From: Burkholderiales bacterium
GTDB lineage: Bacteria; Pseudomonadota; Gammaproteobacteria; Burkholderiales; Burkholderiaceae_C
Direction of reading: 5' to 3'
DNA length: 55,693 nt
Assembly: GCA_947453625.1 (NCBI GenBank)
Contig: CANGHK010000034.1
Coordinates: forward strand, 1 to 55,693
The notes below the pieces were generated by a model. The model was not told where the DNA came from, searched no databases, and was given only the letters and a program-made list of their open reading frames with translations. This document shows, one piece after another, positions 1 through 7,877 of this stretch (its first letter is position 1; every line of letters starts with the position of its first letter). A program made the translations under genes and the position numbers.

Positions 1-698
1 AGCACCAAGGCCGCGGCATGCACCAGCATGCGGGTCGAGGCACCCTCGTCCAGCCCCTGGCCTTGCAGCCGGCGCGTGCGCACACCGAAGGCCACGATGG
101 ACGCCGAGCGGGCTATGTCCAGCCCCGATTCGCGCGCCACGATGCCAGCTTCGCGCTCGGGCTCGGGGTAGTGGAACTCGAGGGCGCAAAAGCGCTGCCG
201 GGTCGACGACTTCATCGGCCTGGCCATCGGCGACGGGTTGTAAGACACCACCAACTGGAAGTCCGGGTGGGCGTGGATCAGTTCGTTGCAGGCGGCCAGC
301 GGCAGCATGCGGCGGGTGTCGGTCAGCGGGTGGATCACCACCGTCGTGTCGGCGCGGGCCTCGATCAACTCGTCGAGGTAGCAGATCGCGCCGTGGCGCG
401 CCGCCAAGGTCAGCGGCCCGTCCTGCCAGCGCGTGCCGTCGGCGTCGAGCAGCCAGCGGCCCACCAGGTCGCCGGCACTCAAGTCCTCGTGGCAGGCCAC
501 GGTGACGAGCGGCCGTTGCAGGCGCCAGGCCATGTGCTCGACGAAACGCGTCTTGCCACAGCCGGTCGGGCCCTTCAGCAGCAGCGGCAGGCGCCGCGCG
601 TTGGCGGCCTCGAAACACGCGATCTCGTCGCCGGTGGCCTGGTAATAGGGCTCGGCGGCCAGGCGCCAGGCGGCCAGCGCCTGAAAGTCACTGTGCAC
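1..698 (-). CDS. NorQ/CbbQ/NirQ-type AAA+ ATPase (partial, C-terminus off the left edge)
   Basis: Read directly from the minus strand: an open frame from a GTG at 698 to the window edge, 232 codons with no stop. A strong ribosome binding site (GGGGAG, 8 nt upstream) supports the GTG. Residues 43-50 are a Walker A motif, GPTGCGKT, followed by a Walker B-like stretch CYLDE and the NPSPMARPMKSSTRQRF segment typical of the MoxR-related NorQ/CbbQ/NirQ/GpvN group. Members act as ATP-driven activases or metal-insertion chaperones, usually with a VWA-domain partner (CbbO/NorD), which would lie just left of the window. It follows amiE in the same direction, so a maturation role for an amide-metabolism enzyme is plausible but inferred; the unrelated AmiB ATPase of the Pseudomonas amidase operon is a loose parallel. 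Family assignment is firm, substrate unknown. Confidence 0.85.
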   Translation of the reverse strand, partial: MHSDFQALAAWRLAAEPYYQATGDEIACFEAANARRLPLLLKGPTGCGKTRFVEHMAWRLQRPLVTVACHEDLSAGDLVGRWLLDADGTRWQDGPLTLAARHGAICYLDELIEARADTTVVIHPLTDTRRMLPLAACNELIHAHPDFQLVVSYNPSPMARPMKSSTRQRFCALEFHYPEPEREAGIVARESGLDIARSASIVAFGVRTRRLQGQGLDEGASTRMLVHAAALV

Positions 699-762
699 CT
701 TCGGTCTCCCCGGGGACGACGCGTGCAAGGCCGCGCAAGCGGCAGGCTGGCCAAGCGGCCGC

Positions 763-836
763 CGCGCAACCGGCTTGGCCGGGCCGCTGGCGGCTTGCCC
801 TCCCTGGGGGGGAGCGCCGAAGGCGCTTCGGGAGGG
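763..836. repeat. Intercistronic GC-hairpin repeat, copy A (amiE to AAA gap)
   Basis: The 146-nt gap after amiE carries the shortest copy of a repeat family seen three times in this operon. On the minus strand it begins just after the amiE stop with CCCGAAGCGCCTTCGGCG, which can fold into a CCGAAG/CTTCGG stem, and ends with the shared AGCGGCCCGGC(C/G)AAGCCGGTT block. Compare 5736-5887 and 8883-9035. Likely a mRNA 3'-stem or spacer element; the function is inferred. Confidence 0.7.
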
Positions 837-844
837 TGCGCATA

Positions 845-1885
845 TCAGCGGTGCGCCAACGAGTCGGGGTTGGGGATGCCCTCGATGGGGCATTCCTCGG
901 TGCCCACGGTGTCGCGGGTGAAGGCCTCGACCCGCTTGCGCGTGCCCTCGGGGTCGTTGATCCACTGGCTGTAGAAGTCGTAGGGGCAGGCCGCAACGCC
1001 CTGGTCGCCCTCGCGCGAGTTGATCAAGCCGGTGTAGCCGCGGTGCAGCAGCTTGAACAAATGGTTCTCGCTCTGGCCGTTCTTGCGGAAGTCGCGGATC
1101 AAATGCTTGGACAGCGCGGCGTACTGCACGCCCATGTCCTCCTCGCCGCATTCGCCCAGCGTGCGGCCGTCGAAGCCGATCAGCGCGCTGTGCCCGAAGT
1201 ACGAGTACACGCCGTCGAAGCCGGCCGCGTTGGCCACCGCCACATAGCAGTTGTTGGCAAACGCCATCGCCTTGGAGATCAGGATCTGCTGCTCCTTGGC
1301 CGGGTACATATAGCCCTGGCAGCGGATGATCAGCTCGGCGCCCTTCATCGCGCAGTCGCGCCAGATCTCGGGGTAGTTGCCGTCGTCGCAGATGATCAGG
1401 CTGATCTTCATGCCCTTGGGGCCGTCCGAGACATAGGTGCAGTTGCCCGGATACCAGCCCTCGATAGGCACCCAGGGCATGATCTTGCGGTACTTCTGGA
1501 CGATCTCGCCCTGGTCGTTCATCAGGATCAGGGTGTTGTACGGCGCCTTGTTCGGGTGCTCCTCATGGCGCTCGCCGGTCAGCGAGAACACGCCCCAGAC
1601 TTTGGCCTTGCGGCAGGCTTCGGCGAAGATCTCGGTCTCGAAGCCGGGGATGCTGGCCGCGTTGTCGTACATCTCCTGGCTGTCGTACATGATGCCGTGG
1701 CTGCTGTACTCCGGAAAGATCACCAGGTCCATGCCGGGCAAGCCCTGCTTCATGCCGACCACCATGGCCGCGATGTTCTTGCAGTTGGCGATGACTTCGG
1801 CGCGGCTGTGCAGGCGCGGCATCTTGTAGTTGACGACCGCGACACCGACGGTGTCCTTGCTGCTTGAAATATCGCCGTGGTGCAT
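845..1885 (-). CDS. amiE: Aliphatic amidase AmiE
   Basis: Hydrolyses short aliphatic amides (acetamide, propionamide, formamide) to the carboxylic acid and ammonia in the cytoplasm; nitrilase superfamily. The 346-residue product matches the family length and starts [20 protein letters not shown], almost the Pseudomonas AmiE N-terminus. The catalytic set is in its known numbering: Glu59 (FPEY), Lys134 (KYRK), Glu142 and Cys166 (IICDDGN). I chose the ATG at 1885 because AGGAG lies just upstream and family homology begins there, although the frame stays open 41 codons further. It sits downstream of a formamidase and a urea/amide importer in the same direction, so it is the second amide-hydrolysing activity of the locus. 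Confidence 0.97.
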   Translation of the reverse strand: MHHGDISSSKDTVGVAVVNYKMPRLHSRAEVIANCKNIAAMVVGMKQGLPGMDLVIFPEYSSHGIMYDSQEMYDNAASIPGFETEIFAEACRKAKVWGVFSLTGERHEEHPNKAPYNTLILMNDQGEIVQKYRKIMPWVPIEGWYPGNCTYVSDGPKGMKISLIICDDGNYPEIWRDCAMKGAELIIRCQGYMYPAKEQQILISKAMAFANNCYVAVANAAGFDGVYSYFGHSALIGFDGRTLGECGEEDMGVQYAALSKHLIRDFRKNGQSENHLFKLLHRGYTGLINSREGDQGVAACPYDFYSQWINDPEGTRKRVEAFTRDTVGTEECPIEGIPNPDSLAHR

Positions 1886-2018
1886 GGGCTGCTCCTGGTT
1901 GGTCTGTGCAATCAGGCCATTGTGGAAACAGCGGGCGTTACGGCGAATACGTTGATTGACGTAGCCAGCCTGCGCGCCGGGTTGGCTGACCCCGCCGCCA
2001 GGCCGCACAGCCCCGCTT

Positions 2019-3320
2019 TCAGGCCGGCGTCTGCAAACCGTCGAGCGCGCCGGGTGAGTCGCAGCGCTGCGCCAGTTCAGCGATCAGCACGCCGAGTGCG
2101 CGCCGGTCGATCTGACGCAAGGCGTCGGCGCGGCAGGGATCGTCAACGGGCAGGAAGGACGCCGCGCCAAAGTCACCCAGCAGGCTGTGCCCACGCGCAT
2201 CGACCAGGATGTTGTGGCCATACAGGTCGCCATGCGCCAGGCCGCGCTGGTGCAGGTGGCCCAGCGCCGAGACCATGCCGCGGGCAATGGCCAGTGCGTG
2301 GTCAGCACCCAGCCACAGCTTGGAGGCGTAGACGTCGCGCGTGCAGCTCACCAGGCTGGGCGGCTCGGCCAGGTTGCGCAAACCCGGCGGGATGCGGCGC
2401 AACACCAGGCCCTGGCTGCCCTCGGGGTGGCCGCTCAGCCGGCCCTCGACACCGACCAGATGCGGATGCGCGCCGGCCGCCATGCTCGCGGCCATCTCGC
2501 TGCGCGGCAGGCCGTCGCTGGTCATCGCGCCCTTGAACAACTTGACAGCCACCGCTTGCGGCGGCTGGCCGTCGCGCTTCCAGTGCGCCGCATGGATCAC
2601 GCCCGAGGCGCCGCTGCCGAGCACCTCCTGCAGTTGCAGCGCCGACCAGGCGATGGCGGGGCTGGATTGCGCCTGCTCGGAAGCGGCTTCCCGCGCCTGG
2701 CTGAACGGGTTGCCGGCATGGGCCAGCCAGGCCAGGCGCGGCAGCGCGAGCAGGCCGACGGGCAGCGCCGCCTGGGCGGTTTCAAACTGGTTGGCGGCCA
2801 GCCGCGCGAGTTCGAGACGCCGACAAGCGGCGATGCTGGCGGGCAGACGCTGCAACTGGTTGCCCGCCAGCATCAGCTTTTGCAGCCGGGGGCAGTTGCC
2901 CAGGGTCTCGGGCAGTTCGACGATGCGGTTGTCGGTCAGGATCAGCCAGCGCAGCGACGGCGGCAAGGCCTGCGCCGGGACATGGGCGATGCGGTTGGCC
3001 TTGAAACCGATGATGTCCAACGATGGGCAGCGCCCCAGAACCGCCGGCAGCGCGGTGAAAGCGTTGTCAGAGCAGAACAGGATGCGCAGCTTGTGCAGGC
3101 GGGCGAATTCGTCGGGCAGCGACTGCAGCGCGTTGTCCGACAAGTCCAGCCGTTCCAGCGTGTCGGCCAGCGCAAAGACCTCGGGCGGCACTTCGCTCAA
3201 GTGGCAGCCACGCAGGTCGAGCCGGGTGGTGCCGGCCAGCTGGCCGGCACGCAGCCTGGCCAGGGTATCGGACGGGTGACTCTGGACCATGGGCGGGTTC
3301 ATGCAGGCAAAAGCCTGCAT
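2019..3320 (-). CDS. Leucine-rich-repeat protein with C-terminal Ser/Thr-type protein kinase
   Basis: 433 residues. Residues about 30-180 hold six to seven leucine-rich repeats of the LxxLxLxxNxLxxLP type. Residues about 228-425 form a eukaryotic-like kinase domain with every key element visible: glycine loop GSGASG 235-240, ATP lysine Lys260 (VAVK), Glu275, catalytic loop HGDLYGHN 363-370 (HGD in place of HRD, Asp365 and Asn370 intact) and DFG 383-385. No membrane segment, so cytosolic. The kinase should be active, with the LRR presumably a protein-interaction surface. It lies between fmdB and amiE in the amide operon, which is unexpected for a signalling enzyme; a role in controlling amide metabolism is inferred only. 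The start is uncertain between ATG 3320 and ATG 3302 because neither has a good ribosome binding site. Confidence 0.88.
   Translation of the reverse strand: MQAFACMNPPMVQSHPSDTLARLRAGQLAGTTRLDLRGCHLSEVPPEVFALADTLERLDLSDNALQSLPDEFARLHKLRILFCSDNAFTALPAVLGRCPSLDIIGFKANRIAHVPAQALPPSLRWLILTDNRIVELPETLGNCPRLQKLMLAGNQLQRLPASIAACRRLELARLAANQFETAQAALPVGLLALPRLAWLAHAGNPFSQAREAASEQAQSSPAIAWSALQLQEVLGSGASGVIHAAHWKRDGQPPQAVAVKLFKGAMTSDGLPRSEMAASMAAGAHPHLVGVEGRLSGHPEGSQGLVLRRIPPGLRNLAEPPSLVSCTRDVYASKLWLGADHALAIARGMVSALGHLHQRGLAHGDLYGHNILVDARGHSLLGDFGAASFLPVDDPCRADALRQIDRRALGVLIAELAQRCDSPGALDGLQTPA
3301..3320 (-). promoter_or_regulatory. Perfect hairpin covering the start of the LRR-kinase gene
   Basis: The 20 bases are a perfect inverted repeat, on the minus strand ATGCAGGCTTTTGCCTGCAT: an 8-bp stem with a TTTT loop. 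It begins at the first candidate ATG (3320) and ends one base into the second ATG (3302). It could mask the initiation site, or mean that the second ATG is used. The repeat is seen directly; any regulatory role is inference. Confidence 0.4.
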
Positions 3321-3364
3321 TCTCGGCGACAGGCTGGGCCCGCGCCGCCCCCTGCTTCAGCACG

Positions 3365-3706
3365 TCAGTGGCTGATCATCCAGGGCCGCTTGGTCGGGAA
3401 GGCCTTGTTGCCATTGGGCGCTTTCAGCGTCGCGCCGCGCTTGGCGGTGCTGCAACAACCGCAGCCGGCGGGGTGGCGCAGGCGCGCGTATTCGGCGGAC
3501 GATTTCGGCTCATGCCGCGCCCGCTCGTTGGTGTCCATCGCGCTGCGCGTGCCGCTGTCCATCAGCGCCAGCCTGGGTGCGGTCGCAAAGACCCGCGGCG
3601 CCGCGGTGCCGCAATCCGGGCAGGCCGCGGGATCGTTGCGGGCGGCCAGGGTGCGGAAGGCGTCGAAGCCGCCGCAATCGTGACAGGCGTAGTCGTAAGT
3701 CGGCAT
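3365..3706 (-). CDS. fmdB: FmdB-family zinc ribbon protein
   Basis: 113 residues with the FmdB N-terminus MPTYDYACHDCG and a four-cysteine zinc ribbon C8, C11, C29, C32; a second small cysteine group (C82, C84, C85) lies near the C-terminus. Family members are encoded beside formamidase genes (named from Methylophilus methylotrophus) and are thought to be regulatory, without a proven mechanism. The start at 3706 is backed by GGAG 8 nt upstream. It lies 25 nt after fmdA in the same transcript, so it is very likely co-expressed with the formamidase. Confidence 0.9.
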   Translation of the reverse strand: MPTYDYACHDCGGFDAFRTLAARNDPAACPDCGTAAPRVFATAPRLALMDSGTRSAMDTNERARHEPKSSAEYARLRHPAGCGCCSTAKRGATLKAPNGNKAFPTKRPWMISH

Positions 3707-3731
3707 TGCGGCGGCTCCGGTTCGGTTCAGA

Positions 3732-4961
3732 TCAGACGAGGTCGGGCGACAGCGGCATCACCACCGAGCCGTCGAGGTGCTGGATCGGACCGGCGGCACT
3801 GGGATTGATGTCGAAGTCGAAGATCTGCGTCGGCAGCCACAGCGTGGCGCAGGCGTTGGGCACGTCGACGACGCCGCTGATATGGCCTTGCACCGGCGCC
3901 GTGCCCAGGATCGAATAGGCTTGCGCGCCCGAGTAGCCGAACTTCTTCAGGTACTCGATCGCGTTCAGGCAGGCCTGGCGGTAGGCGACGTTGACGTCCA
4001 GGTAATACTGCTTGCCGCTCTCGTCGACCGAGATGCCTTCGAAGATCAGGTAGTCGTTGTAGGTCGGGGTGATCGGGCTGGGCTTGAAGATCGGGTTCTT
4101 GATGCCGTACTTGGCCATGCCGCCCTTGATCAGCGTGACGCGCATGTGCACCCAGCCGGCCATCTCGATCGCGCCGCAGAAGGTGATCTCGCCGTCGCCC
4201 TGGCTGAAGTGCAGGTCACCCACGCTCAGGCCGGCGCCGTCGACATAGACCGGGAAGTAGACCTTGGCGCCGCGCGACAAGTCCTTGATGTCGCAGTTGC
4301 CGCCATGCTCGCGCGGGGGAACGGTGCGCGCGCCTTCGGCCGCGGCGCGGGCCTTGGCCTCACCGGTCAGCCGGCCCATGTGGGCGGTGCCGGCAAACGG
4401 CGGATTCGCCAGGCCGCTGGTCGCGGGGTCGGAATCGATCAGCGCCTGCTCGCGCGTGTTCCACAGCTCGAGCATCTTGGGGTCGGGCAGGCAACCGATC
4501 AGCCCGGGGTGGATCAGGCCGGCGTACTGCACACCCGGCACATGGCGCGAGCTGGTGAACATGCCGTGGAAGTCCCAGATCGACTTCTGGGCCTGCGGAA
4601 AATGCTCGGTCAGGAAGCCGCCGCCGTTCTTCTTGCTGAAGAAGCCGTTGAAGCCCCATTGGCTGTCCTGCTTGGCACCGATGTCGAGCAGGTCGACCAC
4701 CAGCAGGTCGCCAGGCTCGGCACCCTTGACGCCGACCGGGCCCGACAGGTAATGCACCGTCGACAGGTCGATGTCGCGCACATCGTCAGCCGAGTCGTTG
4801 TTCTTGATGAAACCGCCGGTCCAGTCGAAGGTCTCGAGGATGAAATCGTCGCCCGGGTTGACCCAGGTGGCCATCGGGATGTCCGGGTGCCAGCGGTTGT
4901 GGATGTTCTCGTTCTCTAGCGGTGACTTGGTGAGGTCAACGGAAATCAGGGTCTCTGCCAT
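3732..4961 (-). CDS. fmdA: Formamidase/acetamidase FmdA
   Basis: 409 residues, the length of the FmdA/AmdA family. It hydrolyses formamide (and more slowly acetamide and similar small amides) to ammonia and the acid in the cytoplasm. Family-typical stretches include NIHNRWHPDIP near the N-terminus, EPGDLLVVDLLDIG and HGGNCDIKDL, and homology runs the full length. AGGAG precedes the ATG at 4961. Its place between the amide/urea importer and fmdB-amiE supports intake followed by hydrolysis. Formamidase is preferred over acetamidase on length and on the adjoining fmdB; substrate preference cannot be read from sequence. Confidence 0.93.
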   Translation of the reverse strand: MAETLISVDLTKSPLENENIHNRWHPDIPMATWVNPGDDFILETFDWTGGFIKNNDSADDVRDIDLSTVHYLSGPVGVKGAEPGDLLVVDLLDIGAKQDSQWGFNGFFSKKNGGGFLTEHFPQAQKSIWDFHGMFTSSRHVPGVQYAGLIHPGLIGCLPDPKMLELWNTREQALIDSDPATSGLANPPFAGTAHMGRLTGEAKARAAAEGARTVPPREHGGNCDIKDLSRGAKVYFPVYVDGAGLSVGDLHFSQGDGEITFCGAIEMAGWVHMRVTLIKGGMAKYGIKNPIFKPSPITPTYNDYLIFEGISVDESGKQYYLDVNVAYRQACLNAIEYLKKFGYSGAQAYSILGTAPVQGHISGVVDVPNACATLWLPTQIFDFDINPSAAGPIQHLDGSVVMPLSPDLV

Positions 4962-5011
4962 GGTGCGTCTCCTGGGAGGGTTGCGGGGGTTACAGCTTCA
5001 ATGTCGGATGT

Positions 5012-5701
5012 CTAGACCGACAGGTACTGCTTGATGTGCGCGATGTCGGTGTCGGCGCGCGCGGTCTCGTGCACCAGCCGGCCGCCCTCGATCACGAACA
5101 GCCGGTCGGCGACATCGAGGGCGAAGCTCAGCACCTGCTCGCTGACGATGATCGTGATGTCGCGCATCTTGCGGATCTCGTTCAGCGCCTTGGCGATGTC
5201 CTTGATGATCGAGGGCTGTATGCCCTCGGTCGGCTCATCGAGCAGCAAGACCTTGGGCTCGGTGACCAGCGCGCGGGCGATCGCCAGCTGTTGTTGCTGG
5301 CCGCCCGACAGGTTGCCGCCCTTGCGGCCGCGCATGTCCCACAACACCGGGAACAACGCGTAGATCTCCTCGGGGATGCGCCGGGTCTTGGAGTTCTCCA
5401 GGCCGGTCTGGATGTTCTCCTCGACGGTCAGCGTCGGGAAGATCATCCGGCCCTGCGGCACATAGGCGATTCCCTTGGCGACGCGGCGGAAGCTCTCGTC
5501 GCGGGTGATGTCCTGGCCGGCCACGCTGACGGCGCCACTCTTGGTCGGCAACACCCCCATCAGGCTCTTGAACAGCGTGGTCTTGCCCATGCCGTTGCGG
5601 CCCATGATGGCCACGGTTTCCTTGGACTTGGCCTCGAACGAGATGCCGTGCAGCGCCTCGCTCTGGCCATAGGCGACGAACAGGTCTTTGACGCTCAGCA
5701 T
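5012..5701 (-). CDS. urtE: Urea/short-chain amide ABC importer ATP-binding protein UrtE
   Basis: 229-residue ATPase of the LivF/UrtE branch. Walker A is GRNGMGKT, the signature is LSGGQQQQLAIARAL, and Walker B with its glutamate is LLLDEPTEGIQP. With UrtD it powers inward transport through UrtB-UrtC. GAGGAG precedes the ATG at 5701. UrtE-type proteins are classed as urea transporters, and the equivalent Methylophilus system carries formamide, acetamide and urea. The adjoining amidase and formamidase genes and the absence of urease genes in the window favour amides here. Confidence 0.92.
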   Translation of the reverse strand: MLSVKDLFVAYGQSEALHGISFEAKSKETVAIMGRNGMGKTTLFKSLMGVLPTKSGAVSVAGQDITRDESFRRVAKGIAYVPQGRMIFPTLTVEENIQTGLENSKTRRIPEEIYALFPVLWDMRGRKGGNLSGGQQQQLAIARALVTEPKVLLLDEPTEGIQPSIIKDIAKALNEIRKMRDITIIVSEQVLSFALDVADRLFVIEGGRLVHETARADTDIAHIKQYLSV

Positions 5702-5735
5702 GAGCAGCTCCTCAGTAGCGTATTACCAAGTGGAC

Positions 5736-5887
5736 GCCGCGAATCCGGCTTCGCCGGTTCGCTGGGGTCGCCCCCTTGAGGGGGCTGAGGCCAGACACAA
5801 ACGGCTTGCCGTTTGTGCCTGACGAAGGGCTGGGCCTCTGGCCCAGCGCGACCTGCAAGGTCGCCGAAGGCGCTTCGGGGGTGGGTC
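5736..5887. repeat. Intercistronic GC-hairpin repeat, copy B (urtD to urtE gap)
   Basis: The 189-nt gap between urtD and urtE is packed with consecutive hairpins: CCGGCTTCGCCGG, CCCCCTTGAGGGGG, CACAAACGGC/GCCGTTTGTG (10-bp arms), GCTGGGCC/GGCCCAGC, GCGACC/GGTCGC and CCGAAG/CTTCGG. Its two ends match copies A (763-836) and C (8883-9035). Five to six stems between two ATPase genes suggest mRNA stabilisation or tuning of the UrtD to UrtE ratio (inferred). A 64-codon frame (5889 to 5695) crosses it and overlaps the urtE start. Confidence 0.75.
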
Positions 5888-5890
5888 ATG

Positions 5891-6634
5891 TCAGTGGCCG
5901 AGATAGACGTCGATGACCTGCGGATCGTTCTGCACCTTGTCCATCGAGCCCTCGGCCAGGATCTTTCCCTGGTGCATCACGGTCACCTTGTGGGCGATCT
6001 GAGCGACGAAGGCCATGTCGTGCTCGATCACGATCACCGCGCGGTTCTTGCAGATGCGCTGCAGCAGTTCGGCCGTCATCTCGCGCTCGCGCGCGCTCAT
6101 GCCGGCAATCGGCTCGTCGAGCAGCAGCAGTTCCGGGTCCTGCATCAGCAGCATGCCGATCTCCAGCCACTGCTTCTGGCCATGGCTGAGCAGGCCGGCC
6201 TCGGTGTCGAGCTTGTCGGCGAGGTGGATGTCCTCGGCCACGGTACGGACCCGTGACTTGACCTCGTCGTCGCACTGGAAGAAAAGCGCACCGAATACCG
6301 AGCGGCCCTTGGGGAACGAGACCTCGAGGTTCTGGAACACGCTCAGGTTCTCGTAGATCGAGGGCGTCTGGAACTTGCGACCTATGCCCAGCCTGACGCG
6401 CTGGAATTCGGCCATCTGGGTCAGTTCCTGGTTCTTGAACTTGATGCTGCCGCTGGCGGCCTTGGTCTTGCCGCAGATCAGGTCCAGCAGCGTGGTCTTG
6501 CCCGCGCCGTTCGGGCCGATGATCACGCGCAACTCGTTCTTGTCGATGTAGATCGTCAGCGTGTCTATGGCCTTGAATCCGTCGAAGGAGACGGTCAGGT
6601 CCTCGATCGCGAGGGCGAAGTCGGTGTTGCTCAT
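5891..6634 (-). CDS. urtD: Urea/short-chain amide ABC importer ATP-binding protein UrtD
   Basis: 247-residue ATPase of the LivG/UrtD branch: Walker A GPNGAGKT, signature LLSHGQKQWLEIGM (SHGQ in place of SGGQ, the normal form in UrtD proteins) and Walker B LLLLDEPIAGMS. It forms the ATPase pair with UrtE on the cytoplasmic face of the UrtBC channel. AGGAAG precedes the ATG at 6634. It follows urtC by 15 nt; the next gene, urtE, is separated by a hairpin-rich repeat, unusual spacing for two paired ATPases. Confidence 0.93.
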   Translation of the reverse strand: MSNTDFALAIEDLTVSFDGFKAIDTLTIYIDKNELRVIIGPNGAGKTTLLDLICGKTKAASGSIKFKNQELTQMAEFQRVRLGIGRKFQTPSIYENLSVFQNLEVSFPKGRSVFGALFFQCDDEVKSRVRTVAEDIHLADKLDTEAGLLSHGQKQWLEIGMLLMQDPELLLLDEPIAGMSAREREMTAELLQRICKNRAVIVIEHDMAFVAQIAHKVTVMHQGKILAEGSMDKVQNDPQVIDVYLGH

Positions 6635-6649
6635 GGCGCGCTTCCTAGC

Positions 6650-7846
6650 TCAGGCCTGCTGGCCGCGGATGCCGGACGGCAGCTTGCCGGCAGCAGTGGA
6701 TGGGGCTGCCAACGGCGCGTGGGGCGCGTTCGGGGCGTGCGGCGCGTCGCCAGCACCTGGCTTGGTCGGCTTGCGCTTGTTCCACCAGGGCACGATATGG
6801 CTTTCCCAAAGTCCGGCCAGTCCCATCGGGAAGGCCATGGTCACGCCTATGAACAGCGCGGCCATCAGGAACAACCACAGGTCGGGAAAGCTCTCGGAGA
6901 AGAAGGTCTTGCCGGCGTTGACCAGCAGCGTGCCGTAGACCGCGCCGACCAGGCTCATGCGCCCGCCCACCGCGGCGTAGATCACCATCTCGATCGACGG
7001 CACGATGCCGACGAAGCTGGGTGACATGAAGCCCACCTGCAGCGAGAACAGCGCCCCGCCTATGCCCGACAGCGCCGCGGCCAGGCAGAAGGTGAAGATG
7101 CGGAAGTTGGCCACGTCGTAGCCCGAGAAGCGCACCCGGTCTTCCTTGTCGCGCATCGCCAGCAGCAGGGTGCCGGCCTTGCCGGTCTGGATCCAGCGGC
7201 ACAGCAGCATGCTGCCGATCAGCAGCGCGACGCAGAGGTAGTAGAGGATGTACTTGGCCGAGTCGGTGCGGGTGTCCCAGCCCAGCACGGTCTTCAGGTC
7301 GGTCATGCCGTTGACGCCGCCGGTGTAGCCCTGCTGACCGATGATCAGCACGGTCAGGATCAGCGCCACCGCCTGGGTGATGATCGCGAAGTAGACCCCG
7401 CCGACCCGGCGCTTGAACATCGCGAAACTGACGATCCAGGCCAGCAGCGTGGGCACCGCGACGATGGCGATCAGCGTCAGCGGCAGGCTCTTGAACGGCA
7501 GCCAGAAGGCCGGCAGCGCGGTGAGCTGGTTCCAGTCCATGAAGTCGGGGATGCCGGGCGTGGACTGGATCTTGGTCGTGACGGGGTCGCTGGCCTCGAG
7601 CTTGAGGAACATCGCCATCGCATAGCCGCCCAGGCCGAAGAACACGCCCTGGCCCAGGCTGAGCACGCCGCCGTAGCCCCAGACCATCACCAGGCCGATC
7701 GCGACAAAGGCGTAGGTCAGGTATTTGCCGACCAGGTTGAGCCGGAAGATCGGCAGCAAAGCCGGCAGCACCACCGCCAGCAGCAGGGTCAGCACCAGCA
7801 GACTGGCCAGCTGGTGGCGCTTGACGACATCGAACAAGGCTTTCAT
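6650..7846 (-). CDS. urtC: Urea/short-chain amide ABC importer permease UrtC
   Basis: 398-residue inner-membrane permease of the LivM/UrtC family with about nine to ten hydrophobic segments and the family phrases GYGGVLSLGQGVFFGLGGYAM and AAVGGRMSLVGAVYG. It pairs with UrtB to form the channel. It starts at ATG 7846. The C-terminal 30 residues form a soluble tail after the last membrane segment, rich in Ala and Pro with a short duplication (APHAPNAPHAP), which I do not recognise as a conserved part of UrtC. Gap to urtD 15 nt, to urtB 31 nt. Confidence 0.93.
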   Translation of the reverse strand: MKALFDVVKRHQLASLLVLTLLLAVVLPALLPIFRLNLVGKYLTYAFVAIGLVMVWGYGGVLSLGQGVFFGLGGYAMAMFLKLEASDPVTTKIQSTPGIPDFMDWNQLTALPAFWLPFKSLPLTLIAIVAVPTLLAWIVSFAMFKRRVGGVYFAIITQAVALILTVLIIGQQGYTGGVNGMTDLKTVLGWDTRTDSAKYILYYLCVALLIGSMLLCRWIQTGKAGTLLLAMRDKEDRVRFSGYDVANFRIFTFCLAAALSGIGGALFSLQVGFMSPSFVGIVPSIEMVIYAAVGGRMSLVGAVYGTLLVNAGKTFFSESFPDLWLFLMAALFIGVTMAFPMGLAGLWESHIVPWWNKRKPTKPGAGDAPHAPNAPHAPLAAPSTAAGKLPSGIRGQQA

Positions 7847-7877
7847 CGGGAGGGTCTCCGTCGAGGGGGTACGGGGG

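Noticed and set aside
836-1867. Long plus-strand ORFs opposite amiE, fmdA, the ABC genes and mdc genes
   Set aside because: They are antisense shadows of GC-rich codon usage: rich in His, Val, Asp, Gly and Arg, and lacking motifs, while the minus strand encodes recognised full-length families.
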